Shown here one piece after another: positions 1 to 9,758 of a stretch of 64,000 bases of DNA. The stretch lies in assembly GCA_964534125.1 (NCBI GenBank), contig CAZHOJ010000001.1, positions 248,001 to 312,000 of the forward strand, read 5' to 3'. Position 1 is the first letter of the stretch, and every line of letters begins with the position of its first letter. A model generated the notes under the pieces. It searched no databases and was not told the origin of the DNA. It was given only the letters and a program-made list of their open reading frames with translations. The stretch comes from 2-02-FULL-55-14 sp964534125 (GTDB taxonomy: Bacteria; Bacteroidota; Ignavibacteria; UBA10030). Made by a program: the position numbers and the translations under genes.

Positions 1-3000
1 AAGATTCTTCAGGGGCGCCGCCTCATCCTTTGGGATGGAAGATCCATTGTAGGCAAGCCCAATTACGAGGTCGTAATATGACGTTGCCTCGAGGGACAAA
101 CCCTCCTCTGCGGTACTTCTTCCTGCAACTGCCTCCTGGACGAGAGGACCAAAGAGCCCCACCTGAACAGCCCAATTTGTCCGGTGCTCTTCCAATATCT
201 TCTCCAGTTTCTCGCTCAGCTTCGCGTAATACGCTGGATCTTCATCGAAATGCACGGTGAGGTGTTTTCGTATCGCATGCTCCATCTCACTCGCTTTCGC
301 CTCATCATTGCCCATTGCGTGCTTCTCCACGTGTCCCATAAAATCATCGGAGAGCAGCTCCACGGGGGGTATTTGCGGGTTGATGCCAAGATCGACCAAG
401 TGCTCGTTGATGAGGGCCTTCACCTTCGCCCCTGCGTCCGCAATGCTTACGGAGTTGTCTTTGTACCGCTCCTTCACCATGTGTAGTAAATATCCGAACC
501 TTCGCGCCGGGCCTCTGTAACCATGTCCCGATTGATTGGGAAGGATCAGATTGAGGCTCTGGAGAAACTTCTTGAAATAGACTTCGAAATCAGCCCTACG
601 CTTTATGTCCTTCATGACGACGACCGACGCATGAATGACTGCCGCTTCTGATGCTGCCGTCGTAAGCTCACCCTCCACGAATTGTCCTATAGTATCCACA
701 CCAGCGGATTCAAAGTGCTGAATCAAGCGACGATACCGTTCCTCCAGGATTGGCACTTCACTCAGAATGCTTTTGAGCCCTTCGCGAATATCCTGGGCAT
801 CCTCTTCGGCATAGATCGAGAGCGCGTACGTTAAGTGATTTGCCAGCCCAATGTAGTCTACGATGAACCCACGGTGTTTCTTTCCTGCGACGCGATTTAC
901 GCGGGCGATAGCTTGAAGCAGATTATGCTCCCTGAGTTTTTTGTCGATATACATGACCTGCTCGATGGGGGCGTCGAAGCCGGTCAAGAGCATATCACAG
1001 ACGATCAGAAACGCGATGCCGGTGAGTTCTTTGTCTGGATCGTCATACATGAACGGCTTGCAGAAGTTGTCCACTGCGTTCCAGCGCCGCGCCTCCGCAC
1101 GTGCATTAGTGATTACCGCCGGTTCGTTCGTGGAATCAGAGGAAACGACGACAACAGCCTTCAGAAACTTAAGCTTATGGATGAGTTCCTTGTCGGGCGT
1201 CGGTTTCAGCTGTTCTCGTTCGATCCGTTCCGCGATTGCCTCACGGATGAACTTCTGATAGCGCACGGCTGCCAGCTTAGAGTGGCACACGACCTGTGCC
1301 TTGAACCCATCCGGCAGGATATTGTCCACATAGTGATTAACGAGGTCTCTTGAGATCGCTTCGATTCGCTTCTCCGCCTCAAGGATGTCTCCGGTGGCTC
1401 CGTATTTCTTCTTGATGGCAAGGATTTCGTCCTGACTGCGGTCCTTGAAAAGGTCCTCGAACTTCTGGTCGAATCCGTACTTATCCTTTATCGCCACATC
1501 TGCTGTACGGCCTTCATATAGAATCTGAAGAGTTGTGCCGTCATGAACGGCATCCATCAGCTTGTATGTGTCGATGTATTCGCCGAACCGTTTGACTGTT
1601 CGTTTGGGGCCGTGTTTTTCGGTGATGAGTGGGGTTCCCGTGAAGGCAACGCGTGCCGCATTCGGAAATGCCTCAAACAAATTGTCGCCCAGGTCCGAAC
1701 TTTGCGTACGATGTGCCTCGTCAATCATGAGGATGATGCGATCAGACTGATTGACTACGCCGAACGTCTTGCTCGATGGGATGCCTGAAGGGAGGTTACT
1801 TGGAGATTCTGCCGCTTTGGATACCGGCAGGACGGCCGTTCCTTTTGCATTGTACTTGAGCGCCCGGTCCACCATTAGGGGCAAGACCTCCGCCCGTTCC
1901 ATAAACTTGTGTACCATAACCATGTTTACGTCGGAGGCACCAGTACTCAAGTGTTCGCGCAATTCTGCCGTGCTTTCGATGACGTTCACCTTACCACCGA
2001 TCAGGGCTGCCGTTCTCGACAGCTGATCCTCGAGGTCCACACGGTCGTTGACGAGGAGAATCTTGAAGTCCTGCAGATCCTTGTCCGTGCGGATCATTCT
2101 GGCGACAAACACCATTGTGAGGGATTTTCCGGACCCTTGCGTATGCCAAACCACTCCAGAACGGTCCTCGGCACTCTCTCCGGTTAGAAGCCGTTCTACG
2201 ATCTTCCTTGCCGCACGATACTGCTGATACCGACTGATAACCTTGATGCGTTTCCCCTCGTCAGTATCCATAAATACGGTGCACGTTCTCAGGATATCCA
2301 AGAGTGACGAAGGATTGAGGAGACCCTGAACAAGCTTCTCTTGTTCCCTCTCGACCCCAAGCGGAGGGGAGTACTTTTGGAGTGATTCTGGCCAGATATC
2401 CTTCCATGCATAGAAATGCTCGTGTCCCGAAGTGATGGTGCCGAATTCGGCCTGTTCTCCGCACGTGCGAATGAGTAAGAGATTAGAATAGAAGAATCGC
2501 GGTTCGCCCTCGCGCAGTCCCGATTCGACAGTTTCTGTGCGTCCGTTGCGGTAGCGAAGAAGTTGTTCATACGCGGCGTAGAGCGGATTAGCTGTATTCG
2601 CGTCCCCGATCTTCGCCTCGACGACAACGAGAGGGATTCCGTTGACGAAAAGGACAATGTCGGGGATTATGAACTTTTTGACGCAACCGGGTGTATCGAT
2701 TCGGAATTGGTTGATGGCATCGAACCGGTTTCGCTCAGGATGATCGAAGTCGAACAGACGAACAACCGGATCGACTTCGCCCGTCACTTCATTTCTGTCG
2801 ACCTGGGCCTTGAGAAACAATGCTTGAGACGCTTCGTTGGCCTCAAGAAGTGTTCTATTGGGCTGACGTCGAATTTGATCGCGGAGGTCGTCGAGCTGGT
2901 GATTCGTCAGCCAAGCTGTCCCGTCGGAAGTAGGGTTGATGGAGCGGATTGAGTCGCGAAAAATGTCGGGAAGGATCCATTCACGGAAACCTGTGCGGAG

Positions 3001-3111
3001 ACTCCCAGCTGGATTTGATGGTATAATCCCGTGTCCCTGGTCTGTCACCCTCCAACCAAGGTCGGCGAGTTGGTCTAAGAACGGTTTCTCCACATGGAGG
3101 TATTCAGACAT
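1..3111 (-). CDS. hsdR: Type I restriction enzyme R subunit HsdR (partial, runs off left edge)
   Basis: This is the ATP-dependent translocase and endonuclease subunit of a type I restriction-modification system. The frame stays open for 1037 codons from the ATG at 3111 to base 1, so the C-terminus is missing. The N-terminal third matches the HsdR endonuclease domain, with the PD-(D/E)xK-like core seen as PDIVLFVNG followed by VVVEAKIGDANTA near residues 145-170. Walker A is QGSGKSLTM near residues 325-333, and the DEAH box is at residues 464-467 (bases 1711-1722), followed by AFTGTPL as motif III. The start lies 10 bp after the hsdS stop, so hsdM-hsdS-hsdR form one transcription unit. No internal stop or frameshift was seen. 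The family is usually about 1000-1100 residues, so little is likely to be missing. Confidence 0.95.
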   Translation of the reverse strand, partial: MSEYLHVEKPFLDQLADLGWRVTDQGHGIIPSNPAGSLRTGFREWILPDIFRDSIRSINPTSDGTAWLTNHQLDDLRDQIRRQPNRTLLEANEASQALFLKAQVDRNEVTGEVDPVVRLFDFDHPERNRFDAINQFRIDTPGCVKKFIIPDIVLFVNGIPLVVVEAKIGDANTANPLYAAYEQLLRYRNGRTETVESGLREGEPRFFYSNLLLIRTCGEQAEFGTITSGHEHFYAWKDIWPESLQKYSPPLGVEREQEKLVQGLLNPSSLLDILRTCTVFMDTDEGKRIKVISRYQQYRAARKIVERLLTGESAEDRSGVVWHTQGSGKSLTMVFVARMIRTDKDLQDFKILLVNDRVDLEDQLSRTAALIGGKVNVIESTAELREHLSTGASDVNMVMVHKFMERAEVLPLMVDRALKYNAKGTAVLPVSKAAESPSNLPSGIPSSKTFGVVNQSDRIILMIDEAHRTQSSDLGDNLFEAFPNAARVAFTGTPLITEKHGPKRTVKRFGEYIDTYKLMDAVHDGTTLQILYEGRTADVAIKDKYGFDQKFEDLFKDRSQDEILAIKKKYGATGDILEAEKRIEAISRDLVNHYVDNILPDGFKAQVVCHSKLAAVRYQKFIREAIAERIEREQLKPTPDKELIHKLKFLKAVVVVSSDSTNEPAVITNARAEARRWNAVDNFCKPFMYDDPDKELTGIAFLIVCDMLLTGFDAPIEQVMYIDKKLREHNLLQAIARVNRVAGKKHRGFIVDYIGLANHLTYALSIYAEEDAQDIREGLKSILSEVPILEERYRRLIQHFESAGVDTIGQFVEGELTTAASEAAVIHASVVVMKDIKRRADFEVYFKKFLQSLNLILPNQSGHGYRGPARRFGYLLHMVKERYKDNSVSIADAGAKVKALINEHLVDLGINPQIPPVELLSDDFMGHVEKHAMGNDEAKASEMEHAIRKHLTVHFDEDPAYYAKLSEKLEKILEEHRTNWAVQVGLFGPLVQEAVAGRSTAEEGLSLEATSYYDLVIGLAYNGSSIPKDEAAPLKNL

Positions 3112-3121
3112 TGGACAGTAC

Positions 3122-4453
3122 TCATCGATTCGAACTAGTCGGATCCACTGGCAAACGCACTTCGCCTGTCAACAAATCTCTCATCAACCCAGACTTCAGC
3201 ATCTTGTTCTTGAACAACTCATCTTGTTCGTGTTCAATTCGTCGAGATGCGGTATTGACAACGCTGCAGATAGCGAACTGTTCAACCTTTCGCGGCAATG
3301 GCAGGAGGAAGCACTTTAAGTCTGCACCCGATATGCCCGATACCGCAACTTGACGAATATACTTCCGTCGGTCTCGGTAGGCAATCTCGGTTGATAAGAA
3401 CTGAGCGGCGAACTCCGGAACAATCCTATCTAGTTTCAATCGAGCCCTGATTATGGAGGATTCGAAGGTGGCAGGTTCTGACAACGGTCCCACCATTACG
3501 CATTTCCCGGCACCTTCAAGGACAAGTGATCGTCGTCCAAATAACAGATCACCTTCGCCCAAACCGTACATTGCTAACTCACTGGGGGTCACATCTACGC
3601 GACTTGCACCCTCAAGATCCAGTTGTAGTCCCCTGAACATATTTCCCATTTGGACCATCAGTGGTCCCTTGCCGTGAAACCGGGCCGGTTTGTACAAGCC
3701 GTTACGCGCCGCTTCTGCATAGAGTTCGCCGATTTTCGCAATTTCCCACTCCTTTGGGATCCACCCCAGCGGCGATTCTTTGTAGAGTGCAGGGGCTTCC
3801 TCGCGAGGCGGTCGGAGCTTGCCATCGAGTGTCACTCCCCGCGTGAACAGATCGTGCATCAGCCCGGCTTTGATCTTCTGGGTCTTGTCGATAAGCGCTT
3901 CGGTGTGGGCGATGGCGTCGTCGATGGTGGTGAGGACTTCGGCGATTCGGCGCTGTTCTTGCGCTTGTTCGCAAGCAATGATCGGGATACGTTTGAGGGC
4001 TTGCATATCTAGCATCAGAACGGTGGTTCCACGAGCGATGCGCATCATTTGTGAGCGATACTCAGGAAGACACAAGAGATAATATAGGAAGGCCGGAATC
4101 ACGTGATCTAGTATTCTCACACGCGTGACATGGTGAGAAAAGGCGACTGGACGATCAGAGAAATTGGTCGGGAGTATTGCGGGGACACCGATAATGTCTC
4201 CAGCTGTGACATCCGTGTTTGCAATAACTACATCCTCGTGTCCTAGGATATCGTCAGGGGCATAGGGACCGTTATAGTATTTCGTCCCAGCCAGATTAAG
4301 TCCTCCACCTTTTAGAAACGACTTCATGTTGATGTAGGGAATACCCTCATGTTCGGTTTGGAGCAGACTTGCGCTGTAAGTTATTCCCCTCCTCAGCTTC
4401 GCAATGTCTCCCAACAACCGCGAGCTCCAACCCGGAATACCGGCTCTACTCAT
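3122..4453 (-). CDS. hsdS: Type I restriction-modification specificity subunit HsdS
   Basis: This is the DNA-recognition subunit that directs HsdM and HsdR to a bipartite target. The 443-residue protein has two target-recognition domains, the first starting GIPGWSSRLLGDIAKLRRG and the second LGWIPKEWEIAKIGELY near residue 225. Each is followed by a conserved helical spacer: KTQKIKAGLMHDLFTRGV in the middle and KNKMLKSGLMRDLLTGEV at the end. This repeat gives HsdS its pseudo-symmetry. A longer reading from 4636 exists, but the ATG at 4453 is preferred because it overlaps the hsdM stop by 8 bases (ATGAGTAG), a normal coupled arrangement, and because homology begins right there. The target sequence cannot be predicted from this reading. 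Confidence 0.93.
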   Translation of the reverse strand: MSRAGIPGWSSRLLGDIAKLRRGITYSASLLQTEHEGIPYINMKSFLKGGGLNLAGTKYYNGPYAPDDILGHEDVVIANTDVTAGDIIGVPAILPTNFSDRPVAFSHHVTRVRILDHVIPAFLYYLLCLPEYRSQMMRIARGTTVLMLDMQALKRIPIIACEQAQEQRRIAEVLTTIDDAIAHTEALIDKTQKIKAGLMHDLFTRGVTLDGKLRPPREEAPALYKESPLGWIPKEWEIAKIGELYAEAARNGLYKPARFHGKGPLMVQMGNMFRGLQLDLEGASRVDVTPSELAMYGLGEGDLLFGRRSLVLEGAGKCVMVGPLSEPATFESSIIRARLKLDRIVPEFAAQFLSTEIAYRDRRKYIRQVAVSGISGADLKCFLLPLPRKVEQFAICSVVNTASRRIEHEQDELFKNKMLKSGLMRDLLTGEVRLPVDPTSSNR

Positions 4454-6935
4454 ATCCGAGCTCGTGCATAATTGCCTGAATCGCGTCACTCGTTTGCCGT
4501 CTGCGATTTTCGATGTCCGACGCCGTGACAGCATATTTAGCATGGAGGTTTCCAATCGCACTCGAACAGGCCCGCATTTCATCGCGCAAATAGGATTTGT
4601 ATGTTTGAACCAGTATTCGGTGCAATCGCTCGACAATTACGGTTCTTGCTTCTTCCGTGCTAATCCTCGCGCGCGCTGCTTCAACAAGCTCTTCCTGTCT
4701 CTTCTCAGTTACGCGCAGATCTGTTCTCAGTTTTCTTGCCTCTACCTCGAACGCCTTGTGACGGGCAAGTTTTACTTCAACGGCTAAAGCATCTTCCTGA
4801 AGTTTGTTGTAGTCACCTAGCCCAGGATCCCGCCTGGCTATGCGTGCCTCTCCTTTCAACCGCTTGACTTCTGCCTTCAAAGCCTTCAATTCTTCACTCG
4901 GTAGGATTCCTCTGTCATCCTCGTCTTCGTATCCTTCCTCATCGGCTGCGGCGAATAGGGCTGCCAGCTCAGCGATACGGTTGCGCTTGGTCTCCATCTC
5001 GGCAAGGACCTCTGGGAACTGACTCTGCAGAATCTCTTCGTCTGGTATCAATTCGGGTCCCCATCCGCTGAAGGCTATCGACTTGAACTCCGGCTTGAAG
5101 AATTCAAAGTATCGCGCCAATCCGCCGCGGATCTGGTGCTCGGTGAGCAGGGTCTGGTCTTTGAGCGCTCGTTCGATTGAGCCCACGAGCGTCCGGCGAA
5201 GTTCGTACACATTTCCCTTCTTCCCGTCGTCCGGTGCGAGGGCTATCACGTGAGGGAGGTGTTTTTCCCACCACTTGTCGAGCAGATTCCGGAAATTCGC
5301 ATGGGCCGACTCGACGCCCGGGTCTTTGTTGATAATCGCGGCCAGTGTCTTTCGATCGACCACCTCAGACTTGAAGTCCACATAGTCGTCGGCCTTCTCA
5401 CGAGGCTGGAATATCCGATCCCGTAATCCGGAATAGTTGCTCCAATAGTGGTCCAGCGCATCGACTTCCCTTTTCGGGATGCCTCCGTGCAAGTGCGCAC
5501 GCACGTCATGCGGTTCCGGGGGCGGTGCATTATCCACATAGCGTCGAATGTTGCAGTTGTAATCCTCCCCCTGGATCTCAGCAACCGGCACGCGCCTGGC
5601 ATAGGCCGTAATCTCATCCCGCTTGCCGTCTGTGAGCGTCCTGTATGCGTTCACGATCTTTGAAATGTCTTCGGCCCGAAGGAAATTTTGTGCCTTCCCC
5701 TCACGGTAGTCGCGATCGGCGTTGATGAAGACTACGTGCTTTCTGTCCGCTGCACCCTTCTTGTTCATAACGAGGACGCAAGCGGGAATGCCTGTGCCGT
5801 AGAATAGACCCGCGGGCAATCCAATGACGGCTTCGAGCCAGCCGTGTTCGATAAAGGCGCGACGAGCCTGTTTCTCCTCGCCGCCGCGGAACAGAACGCC
5901 GTGAGGCATAATGGTGGCCATTTTTCCGTCAGCCTTCAGAACGGCTAGCATATGCTGGACGAACATCAGGTCGGCCTTCTTCCCCTTCTCGGGCATCCAC
6001 ACTTCAAAGCGGCCGGGGTATTCAATCCCTTTTCTGATGTAGTTTTGGCTGAAGGGGGGATTCGCGAGCACGCGATCGTAACGCCTGAGCTCGCCACCCT
6101 TATCCTTGTGCTGTGGCTTCCGGAGTGTATCCTCCTGCCGGATATCGGCATGAGATATGCCGTGCAAAAGCATGTTCATCTTGCAGATGGACCAGGTGGT
6201 GCCAATACTCTCTTGCCCATACAGAGACAGGTCCTTCGGATTGCCACCGATTTCGTTGATGTAGTCGCGCGTCTGAATCAGCATACCGCCGGAACCGCAC
6301 GTGGGATCGTACACGCTCATGCCGGGCTGGGGTTCGACTAGTTCCACAAGTGTCCGAACGACATCCGCCGGCGTGTAGAATTCGCCAGCCTTCTTCCCAG
6401 CTGAATCCGCGAAGAACTTTATTAGATACTCATACGCCGCCCCGAGGAGATCTGGGAACTCAAAATTCTCGTCCTTGAGCGGAATCTTCTCAAAGTTCTG
6501 GACGAAGTTGGAGAGTGTATCGTCGTCAAGGGTTCGCTGTCCGATTTTCCTGTTGAAGTTGATGTGTTTGAGAACGTCCTGGAGTGCGTCCACGTTGGAT
6601 GGGTGATCCTCCAGGGCCTCCAGCGCCTTATTCAGTCCCGTCCCCACGTTGGTCTTGAGGTGCCGGATCTTTGACCAACGCGCGTCCTCTGGAACATAGA
6701 ACGTGTACTTGTCCGGGTTGTTCAGCTGCGACTCCAGCTTCTTGCCCGACATCCCTCTCGACTTTAGGCTTTTCTCCAGCTTCTCCCGCTCCTGGTCGAA
6801 CAAATCCGACAGACGCTTCAGGAACAGCATACCGAAGATGTATTCCTTGTATTCGGATGCATCCATGTTTCCGCGTAGATCGTCGCAGGCACGGAAGAGA
6901 AGACTGGAGAGTTGACTGAGTGTGAGTTTGGGCAT
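4446..6935 (-). CDS. hsdM: Type I restriction-modification N6-adenine methyltransferase HsdM, long form
   Basis: This is the methyltransferase subunit that protects host DNA and forms the core complex with HsdS. The HsdM N-terminal helical domain spans about residues 7-150. The catalytic domain follows, with AdoMet motif I DPTCGSG at 210-216 and catalytic motif IV NPPF at 292-295. At 829 residues it is far longer than the usual 480-550. The extra C-terminal part from about residue 500 is highly charged and helical, with a predicted coiled coil near 650-790 (many Glu, Lys and Arg), so it may dock HsdS or HsdR. The start ATG shares one base with the stop of the small upstream ORF (TAATG), which suggests translational coupling. 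Identification as HsdM is firm. The function of the extension is unknown. Confidence 0.95.
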   Translation of the reverse strand: MPKLTLSQLSSLLFRACDDLRGNMDASEYKEYIFGMLFLKRLSDLFDQEREKLEKSLKSRGMSGKKLESQLNNPDKYTFYVPEDARWSKIRHLKTNVGTGLNKALEALEDHPSNVDALQDVLKHINFNRKIGQRTLDDDTLSNFVQNFEKIPLKDENFEFPDLLGAAYEYLIKFFADSAGKKAGEFYTPADVVRTLVELVEPQPGMSVYDPTCGSGGMLIQTRDYINEIGGNPKDLSLYGQESIGTTWSICKMNMLLHGISHADIRQEDTLRKPQHKDKGGELRRYDRVLANPPFSQNYIRKGIEYPGRFEVWMPEKGKKADLMFVQHMLAVLKADGKMATIMPHGVLFRGGEEKQARRAFIEHGWLEAVIGLPAGLFYGTGIPACVLVMNKKGAADRKHVVFINADRDYREGKAQNFLRAEDISKIVNAYRTLTDGKRDEITAYARRVPVAEIQGEDYNCNIRRYVDNAPPPEPHDVRAHLHGGIPKREVDALDHYWSNYSGLRDRIFQPREKADDYVDFKSEVVDRKTLAAIINKDPGVESAHANFRNLLDKWWEKHLPHVIALAPDDGKKGNVYELRRTLVGSIERALKDQTLLTEHQIRGGLARYFEFFKPEFKSIAFSGWGPELIPDEEILQSQFPEVLAEMETKRNRIAELAALFAAADEEGYEDEDDRGILPSEELKALKAEVKRLKGEARIARRDPGLGDYNKLQEDALAVEVKLARHKAFEVEARKLRTDLRVTEKRQEELVEAARARISTEEARTVIVERLHRILVQTYKSYLRDEMRACSSAIGNLHAKYAVTASDIENRRRQTSDAIQAIMHELGYE

Positions 6936-7171
6936 TAACTGAGTCCGAGTTCGAGGGTGAATGGTGCGTCCTTATTGATGAGCAAATGATTCTCGCGTGA
7001 GAGGTCTATGTTCCTTGTAACATTTCGACTCTGAAGGAGATCATCGAACATTTCGGCGAATGCGAAAAGCGAGAATGCTGAGGTCAGCATGTCGAGACGA
7101 CGGACTCGGCCGATTTCAAGGCGGATGACGTCGATAACGCGATCAGAGCCGGTGTTGTGGACGAATTTCAT
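6935..7171 (-). CDS. Small ORF upstream of hsdM, possible remnant of a SNF2/PLD-type helicase N-terminus
   Basis: This 78-residue ORF is coupled to hsdM by a TAATG overlap. Its first 45 residues (MKFVHNTGSDRVIDVIRLE, then RRLDMLTSAFSLFAFAEMFDDL) resemble, from memory, the opening of large SNF2-type helicases with a phospholipase D-like N-terminal domain, which often sit in restriction and defence islands. The resemblance fades after about residue 45, and the rest of such a protein (over 900 residues) is absent. It may therefore be a deletion relic fused by chance to the start of hsdM, or a small real protein translated to feed ribosomes into hsdM. It has no catalytic residues. Family assignment is tentative because no search was run. 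Confidence 0.5.
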   Translation of the reverse strand: MKFVHNTGSDRVIDVIRLEIGRVRRLDMLTSAFSLFAFAEMFDDLLQSRNVTRNIDLSRENHLLINKDAPFTLELGLS

Positions 7172-7331
7172 CTACACTCAGGTTTGGGTTAGGTTCCGAT
7201 AATGGGGCGTCGAGGTGAGAATCTCAACGCGTCGGAATACCTCAGGAAAAGGCGATGAAACTGAACTTATTAAGCATCTGGGAGGGATTCAATCAGTAAG
7301 CAGCACAGCGGAAATTTGTCCTGCTGACGCC

Positions 7332-8441
7332 TCAAAGTCGGATACCATGCTTTCGAAGTGTAGTAAGCACCCTCTCTACTCCGGCTAGCGTCTTCTGTGC
7401 AAGATTGATTGCCTTTCGGTCCGAATACCCCCTGCCGAACGCGCGTTTAAATAGTGCAGCAAGATCTTGTGGATTACACTGAGAAATGTCGGTAATTGTG
7501 TGCAAATTTGCCTTCTCCAGTTCTACGAGCAACGGCGCCCTGCGGTCTCTGAATAAGGCTCTTTGCTCAATATTAAGTCTTACGAACGCGGACCAGTCCA
7601 CGACGGCCAGAAGCTCTTTTAAGCGGAGTACTTTGGTGAGTTCTTGCGTCATGCGTGCGACATTCTTCTTCGGCTGGGCTGCGAGAAAAGCATCAGTAAC
7701 ATCCCTGTTGAACTTCCGATTCATCGTGTGGATATCGATCGAATCCGGCCGAACAACGAATGCCATGTACTTGAAGGAGAATTCATCAGCCAATTTGGCC
7801 AGTTTCTTCGGAACCTCCAGCAAGAACTTCTCCCGTTCTTCTCTCACTTTTGGGATCACATGAAGCTCGACCCACTGTCGTATGTCCTCCTCGTTGAAGC
7901 CCTCGAGAGTTGATACTGGCAGGAGGAATATGTTCATGTTCTCGAATGGCTTGAGCGCACCAGGCCACTGCGTGAGAACTTTGGAAAACGGGAGTTGGGG
8001 ACGTGGTGGGTCCATTCCATTGAAGATATCGGAAAGGCCCTCTGAACTCTTGGCAATACACAGGTATTCGCCCTGAATCTTGAGCAGTCGCAAGATCCTG
8101 TCTTTGTAGGTATGAGAGTGCTCTATGAAAGAGACTATGACCTCCTTGAGTTCATCGAATTCCTCTTCCTTCGAGCGAAGGATCGTCTTGTACTCAGATT
8201 CCAATCTTCCCAGTTTCTCGCTGTTCTCACGTTCCCTGAGTGCCAGACGGACCAAGTCAGGAAATGTTCCGAGGACGACATTAGCTATTACGATGAGGCC
8301 GGTAATTAGGATTTGAACGAAGAAAGGTAGTGCGGTGAACTTCTCTGGATAGAAGGGGACAAAGACGAGATAGAAAGAGACGCCGACGGAAACGGCGAGT
8401 CTAGTCTTATGCTTCCACACTTCTAGAAAAATAGATTTCAT
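7332..8441 (-). CDS. Membrane-anchored coiled-coil protein of unknown function
   Basis: Not recognised as a named family. The 369-residue protein begins with a short cytoplasmic stretch and two closely spaced transmembrane helices (about residues 14-33 and 40-62). A charged helical, probably coiled-coil segment follows (about 68-110), then a soluble domain of about 230 residues. The last 60 residues (TITDISQCNPQDLAALFKRA, then YSDRKAINLAQKTL) read like a helix-hairpin-helix pair, a fold often used for DNA or protein contacts. The start is supported by AGGTG seven bases upstream of the ATG. It lies between the hsd operon and the SIR2 gene on the same strand, with a gap of 96 bp to the latter. 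Position suggests a defence role, perhaps as a membrane sensor or effector, but this is inference only. Confidence 0.7.
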   Translation of the reverse strand: MKSIFLEVWKHKTRLAVSVGVSFYLVFVPFYPEKFTALPFFVQILITGLIVIANVVLGTFPDLVRLALRERENSEKLGRLESEYKTILRSKEEEFDELKEVIVSFIEHSHTYKDRILRLLKIQGEYLCIAKSSEGLSDIFNGMDPPRPQLPFSKVLTQWPGALKPFENMNIFLLPVSTLEGFNEEDIRQWVELHVIPKVREEREKFLLEVPKKLAKLADEFSFKYMAFVVRPDSIDIHTMNRKFNRDVTDAFLAAQPKKNVARMTQELTKVLRLKELLAVVDWSAFVRLNIEQRALFRDRRAPLLVELEKANLHTITDISQCNPQDLAALFKRAFGRGYSDRKAINLAQKTLAGVERVLTTLRKHGIRL

Positions 8442-8537
8442 GACACCTACGCCTTATCAGAACCACAGGTGAAGGAATTCTTAGACGGAAATCGTAGCAT
8501 TGCCCCTCGGAGCATATCTGGACAAACCATAGCTAGC

Positions 8538-9653
8538 TTATTCCGTGTCGCGGAAGAATGCCAGATAGCTATTCTCATCCAGGATAGGACCTGTGATGCT
8601 GTGCTGTGACCCATCGAGTGAGAGATTGGCCTTCCGGTGCTTGAAGCATCGACGGGCGAATGAAGGTTCGAGCATTTTTTTAACCCGTTCTCCGACCTCG
8701 ACGGATTCGTTTACCACGACTAGCGAGCGGAGCGTTCTGTTCTTGTGGAGGGCAACAGAAAAGAGATGTTCCATGAATTGGTCTGTGGACGGGAATGAAT
8801 AACCGAGAATGGCTATGTGGGTGGCTTCACCAATTCGCTTGGCCGCCTCCCTCCACACATGATTCAGTGGCTCGTGGTTAGCTGCCTTGTTCCAGGTCGG
8901 AGGAACCAACAGGAAGGAGGTTTTCCCGAGGCATCCGTGCGGGTCGGTTGCCCGGTGATGGTTCCCATAGTTGTTCACAAAATCGAAATCAGGTTTGTAT
9001 TCACGGAGATGGGTCAGCTTCTGACATTTGGGGCAGTAGAGCCAGTCGATCGATCCGTGGAGCTTGAGCAGGAGCCTTCTTTCTGGCCTGAACTCGAAGG
9101 GGTTGGAATCGACGCAGAATGCGATTTGCCGAAGGTAGTCCAGTTCTGTCAAGCGGCCTTTCTCTCGCGTTGACAGGGCTCTTTCGATTTCAATGTCATA
9201 GTTGGTAGTGATAATCGTCGAATTGGGCGAGGCCGTCAAGTAGTTGATTTGCCGATCGTACGCGGTTGAGGTCTCCGACAGGCGAAGCTTCATCGTTGCA
9301 GCGAGCAGCGAGAAGAAGGCCTCACGCAGTGGGTATTTGTCTTCAGCCGCTTGTGTGCGCACTTTGTCGTACATGTCGATCATTGAGAAGAGAGACTCCA
9401 GATGATCGACGTCAGAAGTCCAGTAGAATTTTGCTGCTGTCAGGCGGTCTTGGAGGTCGAATACTTGTCCAAATTTGGTCTCCACGATTTCAACTACGGG
9501 GGGCCTCCCGGGACCAAAATTCTGTTCGATGGCACCTGAATGCAGAATCCGCCGGGCGGTGGGTACAAAGCTATCCATCACGGGGATCCCGCGGAGGGAG
9601 CTTATGCCGGCTCCGATGAGGTAGACGGGTCTAAAGTCTGTTTCCCAGGGCAT
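8538..9653 (-). CDS. SIR2-like domain protein, likely NAD-dependent defence effector
   Basis: The protein has the SIR2_2 signature set: an N-terminal nucleotide-binding motif YLIGAGISS (about residues 12-20), ITTNYD (about 148-153), KLHGSID (about 197-203) followed at once by a CPKC zinc-knuckle half, and ILGYSFP near residue 283. Such SIR2-like proteins are known in several anti-phage systems (for example Thoeris ThsA, DSR, and SIR2-Argonaute), where the domain degrades NAD+. Here no TIR, STALD, Argonaute or HerA partner is adjacent. Neighbours are a HEPN-like gene upstream (105 bp gap) and a membrane protein downstream. A TTG start at 9665 is possible, but the ATG at 9653 is preferred. Neither has a clear ribosome-binding site. 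NADase activity is inferred from the family. Confidence 0.85.
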   Translation of the reverse strand: MPWETDFRPVYLIGAGISSLRGIPVMDSFVPTARRILHSGAIEQNFGPGRPPVVEIVETKFGQVFDLQDRLTAAKFYWTSDVDHLESLFSMIDMYDKVRTQAAEDKYPLREAFFSLLAATMKLRLSETSTAYDRQINYLTASPNSTIITTNYDIEIERALSTREKGRLTELDYLRQIAFCVDSNPFEFRPERRLLLKLHGSIDWLYCPKCQKLTHLREYKPDFDFVNNYGNHHRATDPHGCLGKTSFLLVPPTWNKAANHEPLNHVWREAAKRIGEATHIAILGYSFPSTDQFMEHLFSVALHKNRTLRSLVVVNESVEVGERVKKMLEPSFARRCFKHRKANLSLDGSQHSITGPILDENSYLAFFRDTE

Positions 9654-9758
9654 GAGGTATGACAACAGGATTTTGTGTTGATGTGGCAGGCTGATTCTAA
9701 CGGATTAATGGCTCTTCGGAGCCGCTGCCCATCATCGAAAGACTGTGCTCCAGACAGG

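Noticed and set aside
3122..4636. hsdS starting at 4636
   Set aside because: The first 61 codons would overlap hsdM by about 190 bases and show no HsdS homology. The ATG at 4453 overlaps the hsdM stop in the usual way.
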